From CAADGY01 sp900696665 (GTDB taxonomy: Bacteria > Acidobacteriota > Terriglobia > Bryobacterales > Bryobacteraceae), in the NCBI GenBank assembly GCA_035063885.1, contig JAPSFM010000010.1:27309-91308 (forward strand): a stretch of DNA of 64,000 nt, read 5' to 3'. Within the stretch, counting starts at the first letter, position 1. Every line of letters begins with the position of its first letter. A program made the position numbers and the translations under genes. This document shows, one piece after another, positions 52,515 to 61,318 of the stretch. The notes beneath the pieces are model-generated. The model worked only from the letters and a program-made list of their open reading frames with translations, did no database searches and had not been told where the DNA came from.

Positions 52515-54431
52515 TTAAAAGCCGGCGGCGGCGCTGTCCGGAGCAGGGGCCGAGTTCAGGAACGCGAGAAATTCACCGGTGTCGCGCGTCAGGCCCGCAA
52601 ACGAGGCAATCGTTTTCCCACCGGCGTCGAGGATCGCATAATAGGGGATTGCAACGGTCGAAAATCGGGATTCCTGTAGTTTCTGATTCGCTTCGGACTC
52701 CGCGTCCGTCCCATCGGTATAGAGCTCTACAAGAACGAAGTCCTTCAGGCGGGTGGCGATCTGCGGCCGGGTGAACATGTTCGCCTTCATCCAATGGCAA
52801 TTGGTGCAGGCATAGCCGGTGAAATTCACGAAGACCGGTTTGTTCTCGCTTTTAGCGCGGTCCAGAGCCTCGCGATACTGATTTTTCATCCAGGCCAGGT
52901 CCTGAGCCGCGCCCGGTGCAGCCAGTCCGCTGCCGGCGGACGGAGGCGGAACATACGCGTCCAGTTCCCCCAGCCGCGCACCGAATATCCCAGGAATGAG
53001 GCTGATCGCGAAGATTAGCAGCGCTGCTGCCGTCAGTAGACGTCCAGCCCCCAAAGAATCTTCCGGACGCACCCCCTCCATTCGCAAAAGGCCCAGCAGG
53101 TACAAGCCTGCCAGGGCGAACAGGACGACCCAAGCACTCAGGAAACGCTCGCGCGTGAGCAGGTTCCATTGCAGCACCTGATCGACGTTGCTGATGTACT
53201 TGAGCATCGCGGCGAGAATGACAAATCCCAGAACAACCTTCACCCGCGCGAGCCATCCTCCACTCTTGGGCATTCGTTGCAACAACGCAGGGAACAGGGC
53301 GAGGAAAAAGAACGGCGATGCGAGCCCGGTGGCAAACGCGGCCATTCCGAGCAGCGGCTGTATTCCTCCGCTCTGAACCGATGCGGCCAGTAGCGTGCCA
53401 ACAAACGGACCTACACAGGCGAACGAAGTCAGCGAGAACGTCAGCCCCATGAGCAGTGTTCCCAGCAGGCCCCCGCGTTGCGAAGCCCGGTCAAGACGGG
53501 TCAGTACGTTCGACGGAATCGTAATCTCGAACGCGCCAAGCAGGCTCAGGCCGAAGATCAAAAACACGGCGGCGATAAACGTATTCACCCACGGATTCGA
53601 ACCCAACTGCACAACGCCGAAAGGTCCGAGAATCGCCGTCGTGAGCAGCCCCAAGCCGGAGAAGAGCACGATGATGCCCAGTGCGAACACGCCTGCCTGA
53701 ACGATGCTTTCCCTCCGGGTCGCCGCCTCTTTCTTCAGAAAAAAAGACATCGTGATGGGGATCATCGGGAAGACGCACGGCGTGAAAATGGCGGCAAGCC
53801 CCAATCCGAAGGCGACCAGCAGAAACGTTCCGAACGGCTGCGGTTCACCTCCGGCTGCCGAAGGTGGCGGCGCCGGAGTCTGAGCGGAAGATGACGCTCC
53901 GGATGACGGCTCCGAGTGTCCGCCGGGAATCGCTATTCGCGCGGGCTGAGCGGCGGGATCTATAGTGAGCCTGGCTGTAACGGTATTCCGCCTGGGAGGC
54001 AGGCACTGCTTGTCGTCGCAGGCCTGGTATCTGATTCCGGCGGCCAGTTCCACAGAGCCGCCGGGCGCGTCACCGGCAATAGTGGCTACGATCAAAAAAA
54101 CAGCTTTGCCGTCAAATGTTTCCGTCTCAGTGTCAAAGTTGGGGTCGAGCTTTCGCACTGGCGCGGGTTGATAAACCTTGAAGCCGGCGATGGCCGGATT
54201 TTTTGCAAGGCTGATGGTGGTTGCGATGGGCGGCCGGGGCGTGGTGAGAGAGTAGAGGTGCCATCCGGCATCCATAGCGGCCGTCAGGCGTAAAGCAACC
54301 TGCCCGCCCGGGGGAGCGCTGGAGGGCTCCAGCGTGAGACTCCACTGGACAGGATTCAGCTTTTGCGCAAACCCTGGCGCCGCCAGGAACGCCAGAGCCA
54401 GCGGCGCCGCAATGGCACGTGACAACTTCAC
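52515..54431 (-). CDS. dsbD: Thiol:disulfide interchange protein DsbD
   Basis: 638 residues. A signal peptide precedes the N-terminal alpha domain (VELAAGIRYQACDDKQCLPP carries its cysteine pair). The central eight-helix domain includes ATIFTPCVFPMIPITMSFFL and FACVGPFVGTLLAA, each with the conserved membrane cysteine. The C-terminal thioredoxin-like domain has FTGYACTNCHWMKANMF with the CxxC pair. It moves electrons from cytoplasmic thioredoxin to periplasmic substrates. The start is GTG at 54431, 1 nt after the plsX stop, indicating co-transcription with plsX. Length is close to E. coli DsbD (565) plus a Ser/Pro linker around 170-200. Confidence 0.92.
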   Translation of the reverse strand: MKLSRAIAAPLALAFLAAPGFAQKLNPVQWSLTLEPSSAPPGGQVALRLTAAMDAGWHLYSLTTPRPPIATTISLAKNPAIAGFKVYQPAPVRKLDPNFDTETETFDGKAVFLIVATIAGDAPGGSVELAAGIRYQACDDKQCLPPRRNTVTARLTIDPAAQPARIAIPGGHSEPSSGASSSAQTPAPPPSAAGGEPQPFGTFLLVAFGLGLAAIFTPCVFPMIPITMSFFLKKEAATRRESIVQAGVFALGIIVLFSGLGLLTTAILGPFGVVQLGSNPWVNTFIAAVFLIFGLSLLGAFEITIPSNVLTRLDRASQRGGLLGTLLMGLTFSLTSFACVGPFVGTLLAASVQSGGIQPLLGMAAFATGLASPFFFLALFPALLQRMPKSGGWLARVKVVLGFVILAAMLKYISNVDQVLQWNLLTRERFLSAWVVLFALAGLYLLGLLRMEGVRPEDSLGAGRLLTAAALLIFAISLIPGIFGARLGELDAYVPPPSAGSGLAAPGAAQDLAWMKNQYREALDRAKSENKPVFVNFTGYACTNCHWMKANMFTRPQIATRLKDFVLVELYTDGTDAESEANQKLQESRFSTVAIPYYAILDAGGKTIASFAGLTRDTGEFLAFLNSAPAPDSAAAGF

Positions 54432-54432
54432 C

Positions 54433-55452
54433 TCAATCCGCTCTCGCCGCTGCTTGCCAGCGGCTCAATTCCTGCTCGATGCGCCGGTTGACGTTTCCGG
54501 ACGCAAATTCGGCCGCTACGCGAATTGCATTTTTGATGGCGTTCGCGTTCGAGCGCCCGTGACAAATAATGCAAACGCCCTTCACCCCTAACAGAGGTGC
54601 ACCGCCGTATTCCGAATAATCCACACGCTTCTTGAAATCCGCGAAGCCCGCTTTCGACAGCACGTAGCCGATCTTTCGGGTGATGGTGGCTTCCAGCGAT
54701 TCCTGAAGCATGTGCTTGATGACATCCACCAGGCCTTCACTCACTTTCAGGGCGACATTGCCGATGAAACCATCGCAAACGATCACGTCCGCCGTGCCTG
54801 TATAAACATCGCGCCCCTCCACATTGCCGATGAAGTTCAGCCGCAGAGTCTTCAGAAGGGGCGTAGCTGAACGGGTCAAGTCGTTCCCTTTGTGCTCTTC
54901 CTCACCGATCGAGAGAAGGCCGACGCGCGGGCTCTCGGTACGGAAAATCACCCGGGAATAGATTTCGCCCATGACCGCGAACTGGGCTAGCATCTGAGGC
55001 GAGCAATCGACATTGGCTCCCACGTCCACCATTACCGCCGGCGTGCCCTTCAAAGTGGGAAATGCGGAGGCAAGCGCGGGGCGATCCACTCCCGGGATCA
55101 TCCCCTGTACCATTTTGACGGTAGCCATGATGGCGCCGGTGTTGCCCGCCGAGACGACGCCGTCGGCGATTCCTTCGCGAACCAGCCGCGAGGCGATGCG
55201 GATGGAGCTATCGCGCTTCGTACGAACGGCACGAGCAGCGCTATCGTCCATGGTCACGCGTTCGCTCGCATGATGAATTTCAACCGACAGATGGCTCACT
55301 CCATCGTGTTGGGCCAGTTCCCGTTGGAGCAGATCTTGCTGCCCAACGAGGATGACGCGGATTCCCAGACTTCTGGCGGCGCGAATGGCCCCTTCAACCT
55401 CGGTTCTTGGGGCATGATCGCCGCCCATTGCATCAACAGCGATGGTCACCAT
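54433..55452 (-). CDS. plsX: Phosphate acyltransferase PlsX
   Basis: 339 residues. PlsX makes acyl phosphate from acyl-ACP at the start of phospholipid synthesis. Family blocks: TIAVDAMGGDHAPRTEVEGA, VVSAGNTGAIMATVKMVQGM, VMVDVGANVDCSPQMLAQFA, VIVCDGFIGNVALKVSEGLV and GGAPLLGVKGVCIICHGRSN. It follows rpmF by 24 nt in the common DUF177-rpmF-plsX order. Here the next gene is dsbD rather than fabH. Confidence 0.96.
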   Translation of the reverse strand: MVTIAVDAMGGDHAPRTEVEGAIRAARSLGIRVILVGQQDLLQRELAQHDGVSHLSVEIHHASERVTMDDSAARAVRTKRDSSIRIASRLVREGIADGVVSAGNTGAIMATVKMVQGMIPGVDRPALASAFPTLKGTPAVMVDVGANVDCSPQMLAQFAVMGEIYSRVIFRTESPRVGLLSIGEEEHKGNDLTRSATPLLKTLRLNFIGNVEGRDVYTGTADVIVCDGFIGNVALKVSEGLVDVIKHMLQESLEATITRKIGYVLSKAGFADFKKRVDYSEYGGAPLLGVKGVCIICHGRSNANAIKNAIRVAAEFASGNVNRRIEQELSRWQAAARAD

Positions 55453-55476
55453 GGGGGAGAGCGGTTCTCGGGTGGA

Positions 55477-55659
55477 TTATTCTTCAGCGACTTCGACGAT
55501 CTCGCGACCCTTGTACTTGCCGCAATGGGGGCATACACGATGCGGCAGTTTCGGTTCATGGCAGTTCGGGCACTCGGCGTGAGAAGAAACGCGCAGCGAG
55601 TCGTGTGCCCTCCGGGTAGAGGTGCGGCGTTTTGAATGTCTGCGTTTGGGGTTTGGCAT
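55477..55659 (-). CDS. rpmF: 50S ribosomal protein L32
   Basis: 60 residues, the usual size. The N-terminus MPNPKRRHSKRRTSTRRAHD is diagnostic and is followed by a zinc ribbon (CPNC and CPHC). Co-transcribed with DUF177 upstream and plsX downstream. AAGGA lies about 7 nt before the ATG. Confidence 0.97.
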   Translation of the reverse strand: MPNPKRRHSKRRTSTRRAHDSLRVSSHAECPNCHEPKLPHRVCPHCGKYKGREIVEVAEE

Positions 55660-55684
55660 CTATAATCCTTCCAGTCTCAAGTAT

Positions 55685-56215
55685 TCACGGCTTCTGCTGC
55701 TTCAACTCCCGCAGCGCCGCCCATCGGTCGTCCAGTTTCTTTTCGTGGCATCCGCATGCGGCGATGTTACGATTTCCGCCGCATACCGGACAGATGCCCT
55801 TACACGCTTCGTCACAGATCCGCTGCATGGGCAGCGACAGCAAAATCTGCTCGCGCATGATGTCCTTCAAGTCCAAGCCGCCTTCTTCATAAAAGCCGAT
55901 CTCGGACTCGTCTTCGTCCAACGCCTTCTCATCTCCGGCCGTCTCTTCCGACGGCCGGTAGAAAAGGTCAAACTCGCTTTCCAGGGGAAACGGCGCTGGT
56001 TCAAGGCAACGGTCGCAATCGGCCTCCATACCCACCGAAAGCCGTCCTCGCACGCGTATCTCCTGCGTGACGCCCATCAGCTCCGCCGAACCTTCTACCT
56101 GCAGCGGCGTAATCTGGCGGAGTTTTCTATCATGAAACTCGATCTCCCCAGGAGGGAAAGTGACGTCGAAACGCACTTTCCTGGCTTCCATTTCCTTGAC
56201 ACTTAGGAACAACAC
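55685..56215 (-). CDS. DUF177/YceD family protein
   Basis: 176 residues. The CDRCLEPAPFPLESEFDLFY cysteine pair and the C-terminal CKGICPVCGGNRN zinc ribbon are the YceD/DUF177 signature; bacterial members are linked to 23S rRNA metabolism. The start is GTG at 56215, with a G-rich patch upstream. It heads the rpmF-plsX-dsbD operon. A TATAAT box on the minus strand at 56252-56257 could be its -10, but no -35 is evident. Confidence 0.9.
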   Translation of the reverse strand: MLFLSVKEMEARKVRFDVTFPPGEIEFHDRKLRQITPLQVEGSAELMGVTQEIRVRGRLSVGMEADCDRCLEPAPFPLESEFDLFYRPSEETAGDEKALDEDESEIGFYEEGGLDLKDIMREQILLSLPMQRICDEACKGICPVCGGNRNIAACGCHEKKLDDRWAALRELKQQKP

Positions 56216-56251
56216 ACACCTCTTGGCAAGATGCTTGGGGCGTTAGCTATT

Positions 56252-56257
56252 ATTATA
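56252..56257 (-). promoter_or_regulatory. Possible -10 box for the DUF177-rpmF-plsX-dsbD operon
   Basis: TATAAT on the minus strand, about 36 nt before the GTG at 56215. The matching -35 position has no consensus-like hexamer. Confidence 0.3.
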
Positions 56258-56265
56258 GCCGCAAA

Positions 56266-57060
56266 TCACCGTTCCACCCGGCCCCGGACAACACGCGGCA
56301 GGCAGCGGCCGATTCCAAGATCCCAGGCGGCTGCTCCGAGTACTCCTCCCAGCATCGGTCCCGCAATGGGCACCCAAAACGCCCAGGTGCCATCAGTCAG
56401 TCCATTATTACGAAAGCCGGCGAGAACCGTGAAAATCCGCGGACCGAAATCGCGCGCGGGATTAATCGCATACCCGTGCATGCCACCGAAAGACATACCG
56501 ATCACGACGACAATCAATCCGATGAGCAACGGCATCAGGTCTGCGGCGCCCTGCTGGTTGTTTTCATCGGTGAGGGCGAAGATCAGGAACAGCAATAATG
56601 CGGTGCCGATGACCTGGTCTAAAAAGCCCGCCGCCGGAAAGTCTCCAAATGCCGGAAACGTGGTGAAGATCGCGGCAGTTCGCTCCAGGTTAGGATCAAC
56701 GCGTTCAAAGGCCGGGCGGTAGTTCCAGAATACGAGGGCGGCAGCGGAAAACGCTCCTGCGGTCTGTGCCATCGAAAAGGGCACTACTTTTCGCCATGGA
56801 AATCCTCTGAACAAGGCGAGCGCGACGGTAACGGCCGGATTCAGATGTGCTCCGCTAATGCGGCCCGCCACGTAGATACCCATCGTCACGCCGAGACCCC
56901 AGGCAATAGTGATGTTTGTGAAGCCCCCTTTGACGACTTCGCCCGGCACACCGGTGCCGAATAGCAAAACCATCGCCACTACACCGTTTCCAAAGAGGAT
57001 CAAAACGGCGGTACCTGCGAACTCCGCCGCCAGCTCTGCAAAGAGATTGGCCTGTTTCAT
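56266..57060 (-). CDS. glpF: Aquaglyceroporin (MIP family)
   Basis: 264 residues, six membrane helices and two half-helices with NPA motifs: SGAHLNPAVTVALALF and GYAINPARDFGPRIFTVL. The aspartate after the second NPAR (NPARDFGPR) is the usual marker of glycerol-conducting members, so GlpF is favoured over AqpZ. It should allow passive entry of glycerol or other small polyols. No glycerol kinase gene is adjacent. Confidence 0.9.
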   Translation of the reverse strand: MKQANLFAELAAEFAGTAVLILFGNGVVAMVLLFGTGVPGEVVKGGFTNITIAWGLGVTMGIYVAGRISGAHLNPAVTVALALFRGFPWRKVVPFSMAQTAGAFSAAALVFWNYRPAFERVDPNLERTAAIFTTFPAFGDFPAAGFLDQVIGTALLLFLIFALTDENNQQGAADLMPLLIGLIVVVIGMSFGGMHGYAINPARDFGPRIFTVLAGFRNNGLTDGTWAFWVPIAGPMLGGVLGAAAWDLGIGRCLPRVVRGRVER

Positions 57061-57083
57061 GGGTTCAGGTTCGGAAAATAAGG

Positions 57084-57569
57084 TCAGTCTCCACGAAAGG
57101 CGCCGGCGAGCTTCTCGAAAGTAACTTTTATGTCTTCCGGGAGCACGCGAGTTTCCCCAACGGTGGTCATGAAATTGGCATCACCGCACCATCTTGGAAC
57201 AACGTGCATGTGCAAGTGCCCCGCCACTCCGGCGCCGGCGCACTCTCCGAGGTTGATCCCCATATTGAGCCCCTCGGGTTTATAAACAGTCCGGAGGTGT
57301 TTCTCCGTAAGTCTCGCCAGCCGGATCATCTCTGTAGCGATCTCGTCGGATGCGTCCTGAAGAGTGGCGATGTGTGCGTACGGCGCGATCATCAGGTGCC
57401 CGGCAGTGTAAGGAAAAAGGTTCAGGATGACGAAAGTCCGGCTGGCGCGGTAGACAATGAGGTTCTTCCGGTCGTCCTGCTCCGCTGGTTTGTCGCAGAA
57501 GAGGCAGCCGCGCGAGGTCTCAGCCTTGCTGACGTAGTTGAACCTCCAGGGGCTCCATAACCGGTCCAT
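57084..57569 (-). CDS. HIT family hydrolase, Ap4A phosphorylase-like
   Basis: 161 residues. LWSPWRFNYVSKAE begins the protein, followed by the zinc-like pair GCLFC. The histidine-triad motif is GHLHMHVVPRW. The N-terminal LWxPWR pattern is shared with actinobacterial and acidobacterial diadenosine-tetraphosphate phosphorylases, so a role in nucleoside polyphosphate turnover is likely. It sits between the aquaporin gene and the IHF gene on the same strand. Confidence 0.88.
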   Translation of the reverse strand: MDRLWSPWRFNYVSKAETSRGCLFCDKPAEQDDRKNLIVYRASRTFVILNLFPYTAGHLMIAPYAHIATLQDASDEIATEMIRLARLTEKHLRTVYKPEGLNMGINLGECAGAGVAGHLHMHVVPRWCGDANFMTTVGETRVLPEDIKVTFEKLAGAFRGD

Positions 57570-57580
57570 ACGCTGGCGCG

Positions 57581-57931
57581 CTATATTCCATGCGGTGTTT
57601 CTTCAGCCGGCGCGGGGAGCGGTGCCACTTCGGCGGCGCCCGCTTCGGCGGCTGCCGATTCGTTCACCAGATCCTTAAGCTCTTTGCTTGGTTTGAAATA
57701 CGGGATGCGCTTGGATGGAACTTCCACCCGGGCGCCTGTTTTCGGATTGCGTCCGATCCTCGGCTGCCTCTGACGGGTCCGGAAGCTTCCGAACCCGCGG
57801 ATCTCGACCTTGTCTCCGGTGCGCAGCGAACGCACGATGCTGTCGAAGATAGCCTCGACAATTACCTCCGAATCCTTGCGGGTCATCTCGACAACTCTCG
57901 AGACCTCCTCAATCAGATCCGCTTTGGTCAT
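57581..57931 (-). CDS. Integration host factor/HU family DNA-binding protein
   Basis: 116 residues. TKADLIEEVSRVVEMTRKDS and VEIRGFGSFRTRQRQPRIGR NPKTG are the IHF/HU body and beta-arm. Unlike E. coli IHF (~95 residues) it carries a C-terminal tail of about 25 residues rich in Ala, Pro and Glu. GGAGATGACGGAATG gives a good ribosome binding site. The arrangement rpsA then ihf with 59 nt between them is the common ihfB-rpsA pairing. Confidence 0.92.
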   Translation of the reverse strand: MTKADLIEEVSRVVEMTRKDSEVIVEAIFDSIVRSLRTGDKVEIRGFGSFRTRQRQPRIGRNPKTGARVEVPSKRIPYFKPSKELKDLVNESAAAEAGAAEVAPLPAPAEETPHGI

Positions 57932-57990
57932 TCCGTCATCTCCTTAGGTGTTATTGATTCGCCGGGAATGGATTCTGCCGTGAGGCGCAT

Positions 57991-59715
57991 TCAGCGCCCC
58001 TCACCCTGTTCCTTCAGGTTCATGACCTCCTCGATGGTCATAGTTGCGGCAGCGGCCTGGCGCTGGTAATCCTCGAGCCGAACTCTCTCCTCGTCGTCCG
58101 CCACAGCACGGATGCTAAGGCCGATCTTCTTTTCGGCCTCGTTCATTTTGATGATCTTGAAATCGAATTCCTGGCCGATGGGAACCGGTGGCTCATCCTT
58201 CCGCCGGTCGGCCGCTCCCGGAGTCTCAGAGTTATGACAAAGGCCTTCGACGCCGGGGCTCAATTCGACAAACACTCCGAAATTAGCGGAGCGGCAGACG
58301 ACTCCGCGCACGATGTCGCCTACCTGGTGCGAGCGGAAGAATGTTTCCCAGGCGTCCGGTTGCAGTTGCTTCACCCCCAGGGAGAGCCGGCGATTCGACG
58401 CGTCGATGTTGAGAATCACAGCCTGCACAAGTTGGCCCTTTTTCAGGATTTCCGATGGATGCTTGACTCGCTTCACCCAGGAAAGATCGGAGATGTGAAC
58501 GAGACCGTCTACGCCCTCCTCTATTTCGATGAAGGCGCCGAAGTCGGTCAGTTTGCGCACACGTCCTTCCACGAGGGAACCGACGCTGTAGCGGTCCGCG
58601 ACCGTCGTCCAGGGGTCCGCTTCGAGTTGCTTGATGCCCAGTGAAATGCGGCGCTCCTTGGGTTTTACCTCCAGAACGACCGCTTCCACCTGGTCGCCTA
58701 CCTTCACAACGCGGCTCGGATGCTTCATTCGCCGCGACCACGTCATTTCGGAGATGTGAATCAGGCCTTCGACGCCGGGTTCGAGCTCAACGAAAGCACC
58801 GTAGTCGGTAATACTTACTACACGGCCGATCACGCGTGATTCGAGAGGATACCGGCTCTCGATATCTTCCCAGGGATCGGGGACCAACTGCTTCAACCCG
58901 AGCGATATGCGCTCTTTCTCGCGGTCGAACTTCAGGATTCTGACGGTGATCTCATCGTTCACATTCAGGATTTCCGAGGGATGACCCACACGGCCGTACG
59001 ACATGTCGCTCACGTGAAGGAGTCCGTCGATGCCGCCCAGATCAATGAAAGCGCCGTAGTCGGCCAGGTTTTTGACCGTTCCCGTGACGATAGCGCCCTC
59101 ATAAAGATGGTCCAGCGCCTGCGTCTTGCGGGTGCGCAGTTCTTCCTCCATGGCCAGCTTTCGCGAGACCACGACGTTGCCCCGGCGGCGGTTGAGCTTG
59201 ACAATCTTTATCGGAATATCCTGGCCGATGAGAGCATCCAGGTTATGCAAAGGGCGGATGTCTGCCTGCGATCCCGGCATGAACGCCTGAACTCCCACAT
59301 CCACCGACAGGCCGCCTTTGATGCGGCCCAGAACGCGTCCGGCCACGAGAAGCCCTTCGCGATAGGCTTTTTCCAGATTGTCCCAGGCGCGAATACGAGT
59401 GGCCTTATCGTGCGAAAGCAGAATGTAACCTTCCACTTCGGCGCTGCGGTCCACCATGACGTCGATGACGTCGCCTGTTTGAACGCTTATGCTGCCATCC
59501 GGAGCGCGAAACTGCTCGATGGGTACGAGCCCCTCTGATTTGTATCCAAAATCGACGATCACTTCGTTTTCGGTTACCTTCAGGACGGTACCCTGCAAAA
59601 TCTCGCCTTCGGAGGGTGGCGAGAAATGACTGTAGTCATCGATGAGTTGTTCGTAGTCTGGTTCCTCGGGCCGAACGGTAGGATCCGTACGCCCCTCATC
59701 CTGATTGCCGGCCAT
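57991..59715 (-). CDS. rpsA: 30S ribosomal protein S1
   Basis: 574 residues from ATG at 59715 (MAGNQDEGRTDPT); a longer frame upstream runs through the promoter and is rejected. Six S1 RNA-binding repeats are visible, for example EILQGTVLKVTENEVIVDFG, SVDVGVQAFMPGSQ, LADYGAFIDLGGIDGLLHVS, ITDYGAFVELEPGVEGLIHI, LTDFGAFIEIEEGVDGLVHI and SANFGVFVELSPGVEGLCHN. S1 brings mRNA to the 30S subunit. The middle repeats 3-5 are the most canonical. Transcribed from the strong promoter at 59909-59937. Confidence 0.96.
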   Translation of the reverse strand: MAGNQDEGRTDPTVRPEEPDYEQLIDDYSHFSPPSEGEILQGTVLKVTENEVIVDFGYKSEGLVPIEQFRAPDGSISVQTGDVIDVMVDRSAEVEGYILLSHDKATRIRAWDNLEKAYREGLLVAGRVLGRIKGGLSVDVGVQAFMPGSQADIRPLHNLDALIGQDIPIKIVKLNRRRGNVVVSRKLAMEEELRTRKTQALDHLYEGAIVTGTVKNLADYGAFIDLGGIDGLLHVSDMSYGRVGHPSEILNVNDEITVRILKFDREKERISLGLKQLVPDPWEDIESRYPLESRVIGRVVSITDYGAFVELEPGVEGLIHISEMTWSRRMKHPSRVVKVGDQVEAVVLEVKPKERRISLGIKQLEADPWTTVADRYSVGSLVEGRVRKLTDFGAFIEIEEGVDGLVHISDLSWVKRVKHPSEILKKGQLVQAVILNIDASNRRLSLGVKQLQPDAWETFFRSHQVGDIVRGVVCRSANFGVFVELSPGVEGLCHNSETPGAADRRKDEPPVPIGQEFDFKIIKMNEAEKKIGLSIRAVADDEERVRLEDYQRQAAAATMTIEEVMNLKEQGEGR

Positions 59716-60007
59716 AGCCAATTCTCCGACCCGTCGATCGTTCAAGGCCTGGGAAGCTGGTGACTGCGCCGGATGCGGTACCACGTATGTCAACCTGATC
59801 GAAGCGCTCCAGGCACCACCATGCGGCAGACATACCTTCAGTTCCTGGCCCGCGCCTGAATTTCTCACCACCAAATACTACAAGCCATTGATAGATCAGT
59901 ACTTCAGCAATATAGCGGACACCGGTAACGATGTCAACCGCAAGGGGGTGCGCCGCGCAGCGGGTAGAGTTATGGGTACTAAACGCGGCCGCCCCAACCC
60001 TTCCGCA
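59716..60007. other. Leader and promoter region of rpsA
   Basis: 292 nt without a gene. It contains the rpsA promoter and ~187-nt leader, and ahead of that about 70 nt between the promoter and the end of the esterase gene. No terminator hairpin for the esterase gene is obvious. Confidence 0.5.
59909..59937 (-). promoter_or_regulatory. Consensus sigma-70 promoter of rpsA
   Basis: On the minus strand a perfect TTGACA (59932-59937) and TATATT (59909-59914) are separated by 17 nt. The leader to the rpsA ATG is about 187 nt and could hold a site for S1 autoregulation. Confidence 0.85.
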
Positions 60008-61255
60008 TCACTTCAGGTGGCGGTCGAACCAGGCGAACGCATCATCCTGCATTGCGAGATTAAAAATGTGCGGCACGTCGTAGAAACGCGAAGTAAAAGC
60101 GTCTTCCGCTCCGGCTTTTTTGTAGATGGCCGCAATTTTCGTCACCGAGTCTTTCATGCCGGCTGGCGGAAAAAGCCCGTCACGGCTACATTGCAGCACC
60201 ATCAAGGGTTTGGGCGCGCGCAATGCCACAACGTCGGGAAAATCCAGGTTCGCGTGTACCGCCGGGATGAAGTGGACGAAGGAATGTGTGTCCATATGGC
60301 GCTGGATCATCGGCCGCACCGTTGACATGAAGCCGGCCACACATCCAGCCCGGATGCGGTCATCCAGTCCTGACAGCAGCAATGAGCGATACCCGCCAAG
60401 AGACACACCGACACAACCGATTCTGTCCGGGTCGATCTCGGGACGCGTCGTCAGATAGTCTACGGTTCGCATGTCGTCCCAGGCGACGATGCCCGGCCAG
60501 GTCATTCCCGCATACATCAGCGACTTGACGATCGTCGATTCTTTCCGCCGGCACTTTGCATTCAGGTGTTCAACGTCCTGAATGCTATAGCGGGAGCGCT
60601 CCCAGCCGTAGCCCGCGTCTTCAGGCATCATCAGCCGCCGCTCGCCAAACGGAAAGGCGTCGATCGTGATCACCGCATAGCCACGGCGCACCAGGGCGGT
60701 TGCAGTTGGCCTGCCGGCATAGTTCTCCTTGTGGTACTTGACCATGGCGGGATGATTCGTGCCAAAATCGATCACTTTCTCTTTGCCGAACAGAAACATG
60801 CCTCCGTGCGAATGCAGATCGACAATCGCTGGAACACGGCCTTTGGCATTACCCGGGAGGTGCAGATAGGCGGCGATGCGGAAATCGGGTGTGGTCGAAA
60901 AAACAATTTTTTCACGAATGAATTCGCCAAGGTCGCGGCGGTCCACCACCTCTGCCTTGGGATCGATGCGCGGGGGTGTGTAGCCAAATGCATTCAACAG
61001 GATTTTGCGGCCCTCTGTCTGGTACTCTTCTACGGATTGAAAACGATCGCTGAGAAAAGAATGCGAGTAATCACGGCGGGCGGCGAGCCGCTCCATACTT
61101 GGGTAAAGCGAGCCGGAATCGGCCGGGATGGGACGCATGTCCACCGGTTGGTCGGGTGGAGCGCCGGTCCCGGCGGTGGCCGCGGATGCCCCGGCGGGAA
61201 GCCACCCCAGTAAAGAGAGCGCCTCGCGCCGTCGCAGAAAGGGTCCGTTTCGCAT
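60008..61255 (-). CDS. Tat-exported alpha/beta hydrolase (acetyl-xylan-esterase-like)
   Basis: 415 residues with a twin-arginine signal (FLRRREALSLLGWLPAGASA). The alpha/beta hydrolase fold has the nucleophile elbow GVSLGGYRS with Ser285 and a probable catalytic His near the C-terminus (DVPHIF). An oxyanion-type DLHSHGGMFLFGKEK segment lies at ~150-165. The pattern matches the Abhydrolase_7/dienelactone-like esterases that many Acidobacteria export, often acting on acylated sugars. Substrate is inferred. It is divergent from the ABC exporter genes that begin at 61319. Confidence 0.85.
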   Translation of the reverse strand: MRNGPFLRRREALSLLGWLPAGASAATAGTGAPPDQPVDMRPIPADSGSLYPSMERLAARRDYSHSFLSDRFQSVEEYQTEGRKILLNAFGYTPPRIDPKAEVVDRRDLGEFIREKIVFSTTPDFRIAAYLHLPGNAKGRVPAIVDLHSHGGMFLFGKEKVIDFGTNHPAMVKYHKENYAGRPTATALVRRGYAVITIDAFPFGERRLMMPEDAGYGWERSRYSIQDVEHLNAKCRRKESTIVKSLMYAGMTWPGIVAWDDMRTVDYLTTRPEIDPDRIGCVGVSLGGYRSLLLSGLDDRIRAGCVAGFMSTVRPMIQRHMDTHSFVHFIPAVHANLDFPDVVALRAPKPLMVLQCSRDGLFPPAGMKDSVTKIAAIYKKAGAEDAFTSRFYDVPHIFNLAMQDDAFAWFDRHLK

Positions 61256-61306
61256 AATCCTAGCGTATCGGGATTGGCTGTTCCGGTGTAACGGCGGCCG
61301 CGGGGT

Positions 61307-61312
61307 TACCCT
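61307..61312 (+). promoter_or_regulatory. -10-like element abutting the ABC ATPase start
   Basis: TACCCT ends 6 nt before the ATG at 61319; weak -10 match of the TANNNT type with no -35 and no Shine-Dalgarno. Confidence 0.2.
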
Positions 61313-61318
61313 CGAATT

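Noticed and set aside
59716..59874. N-terminal extension of S1 beyond the ATG at 59715
   Set aside because: It is unlike any S1 N-terminus and lies in the leader downstream of a consensus promoter; MAGNQDEG is a sensible start.
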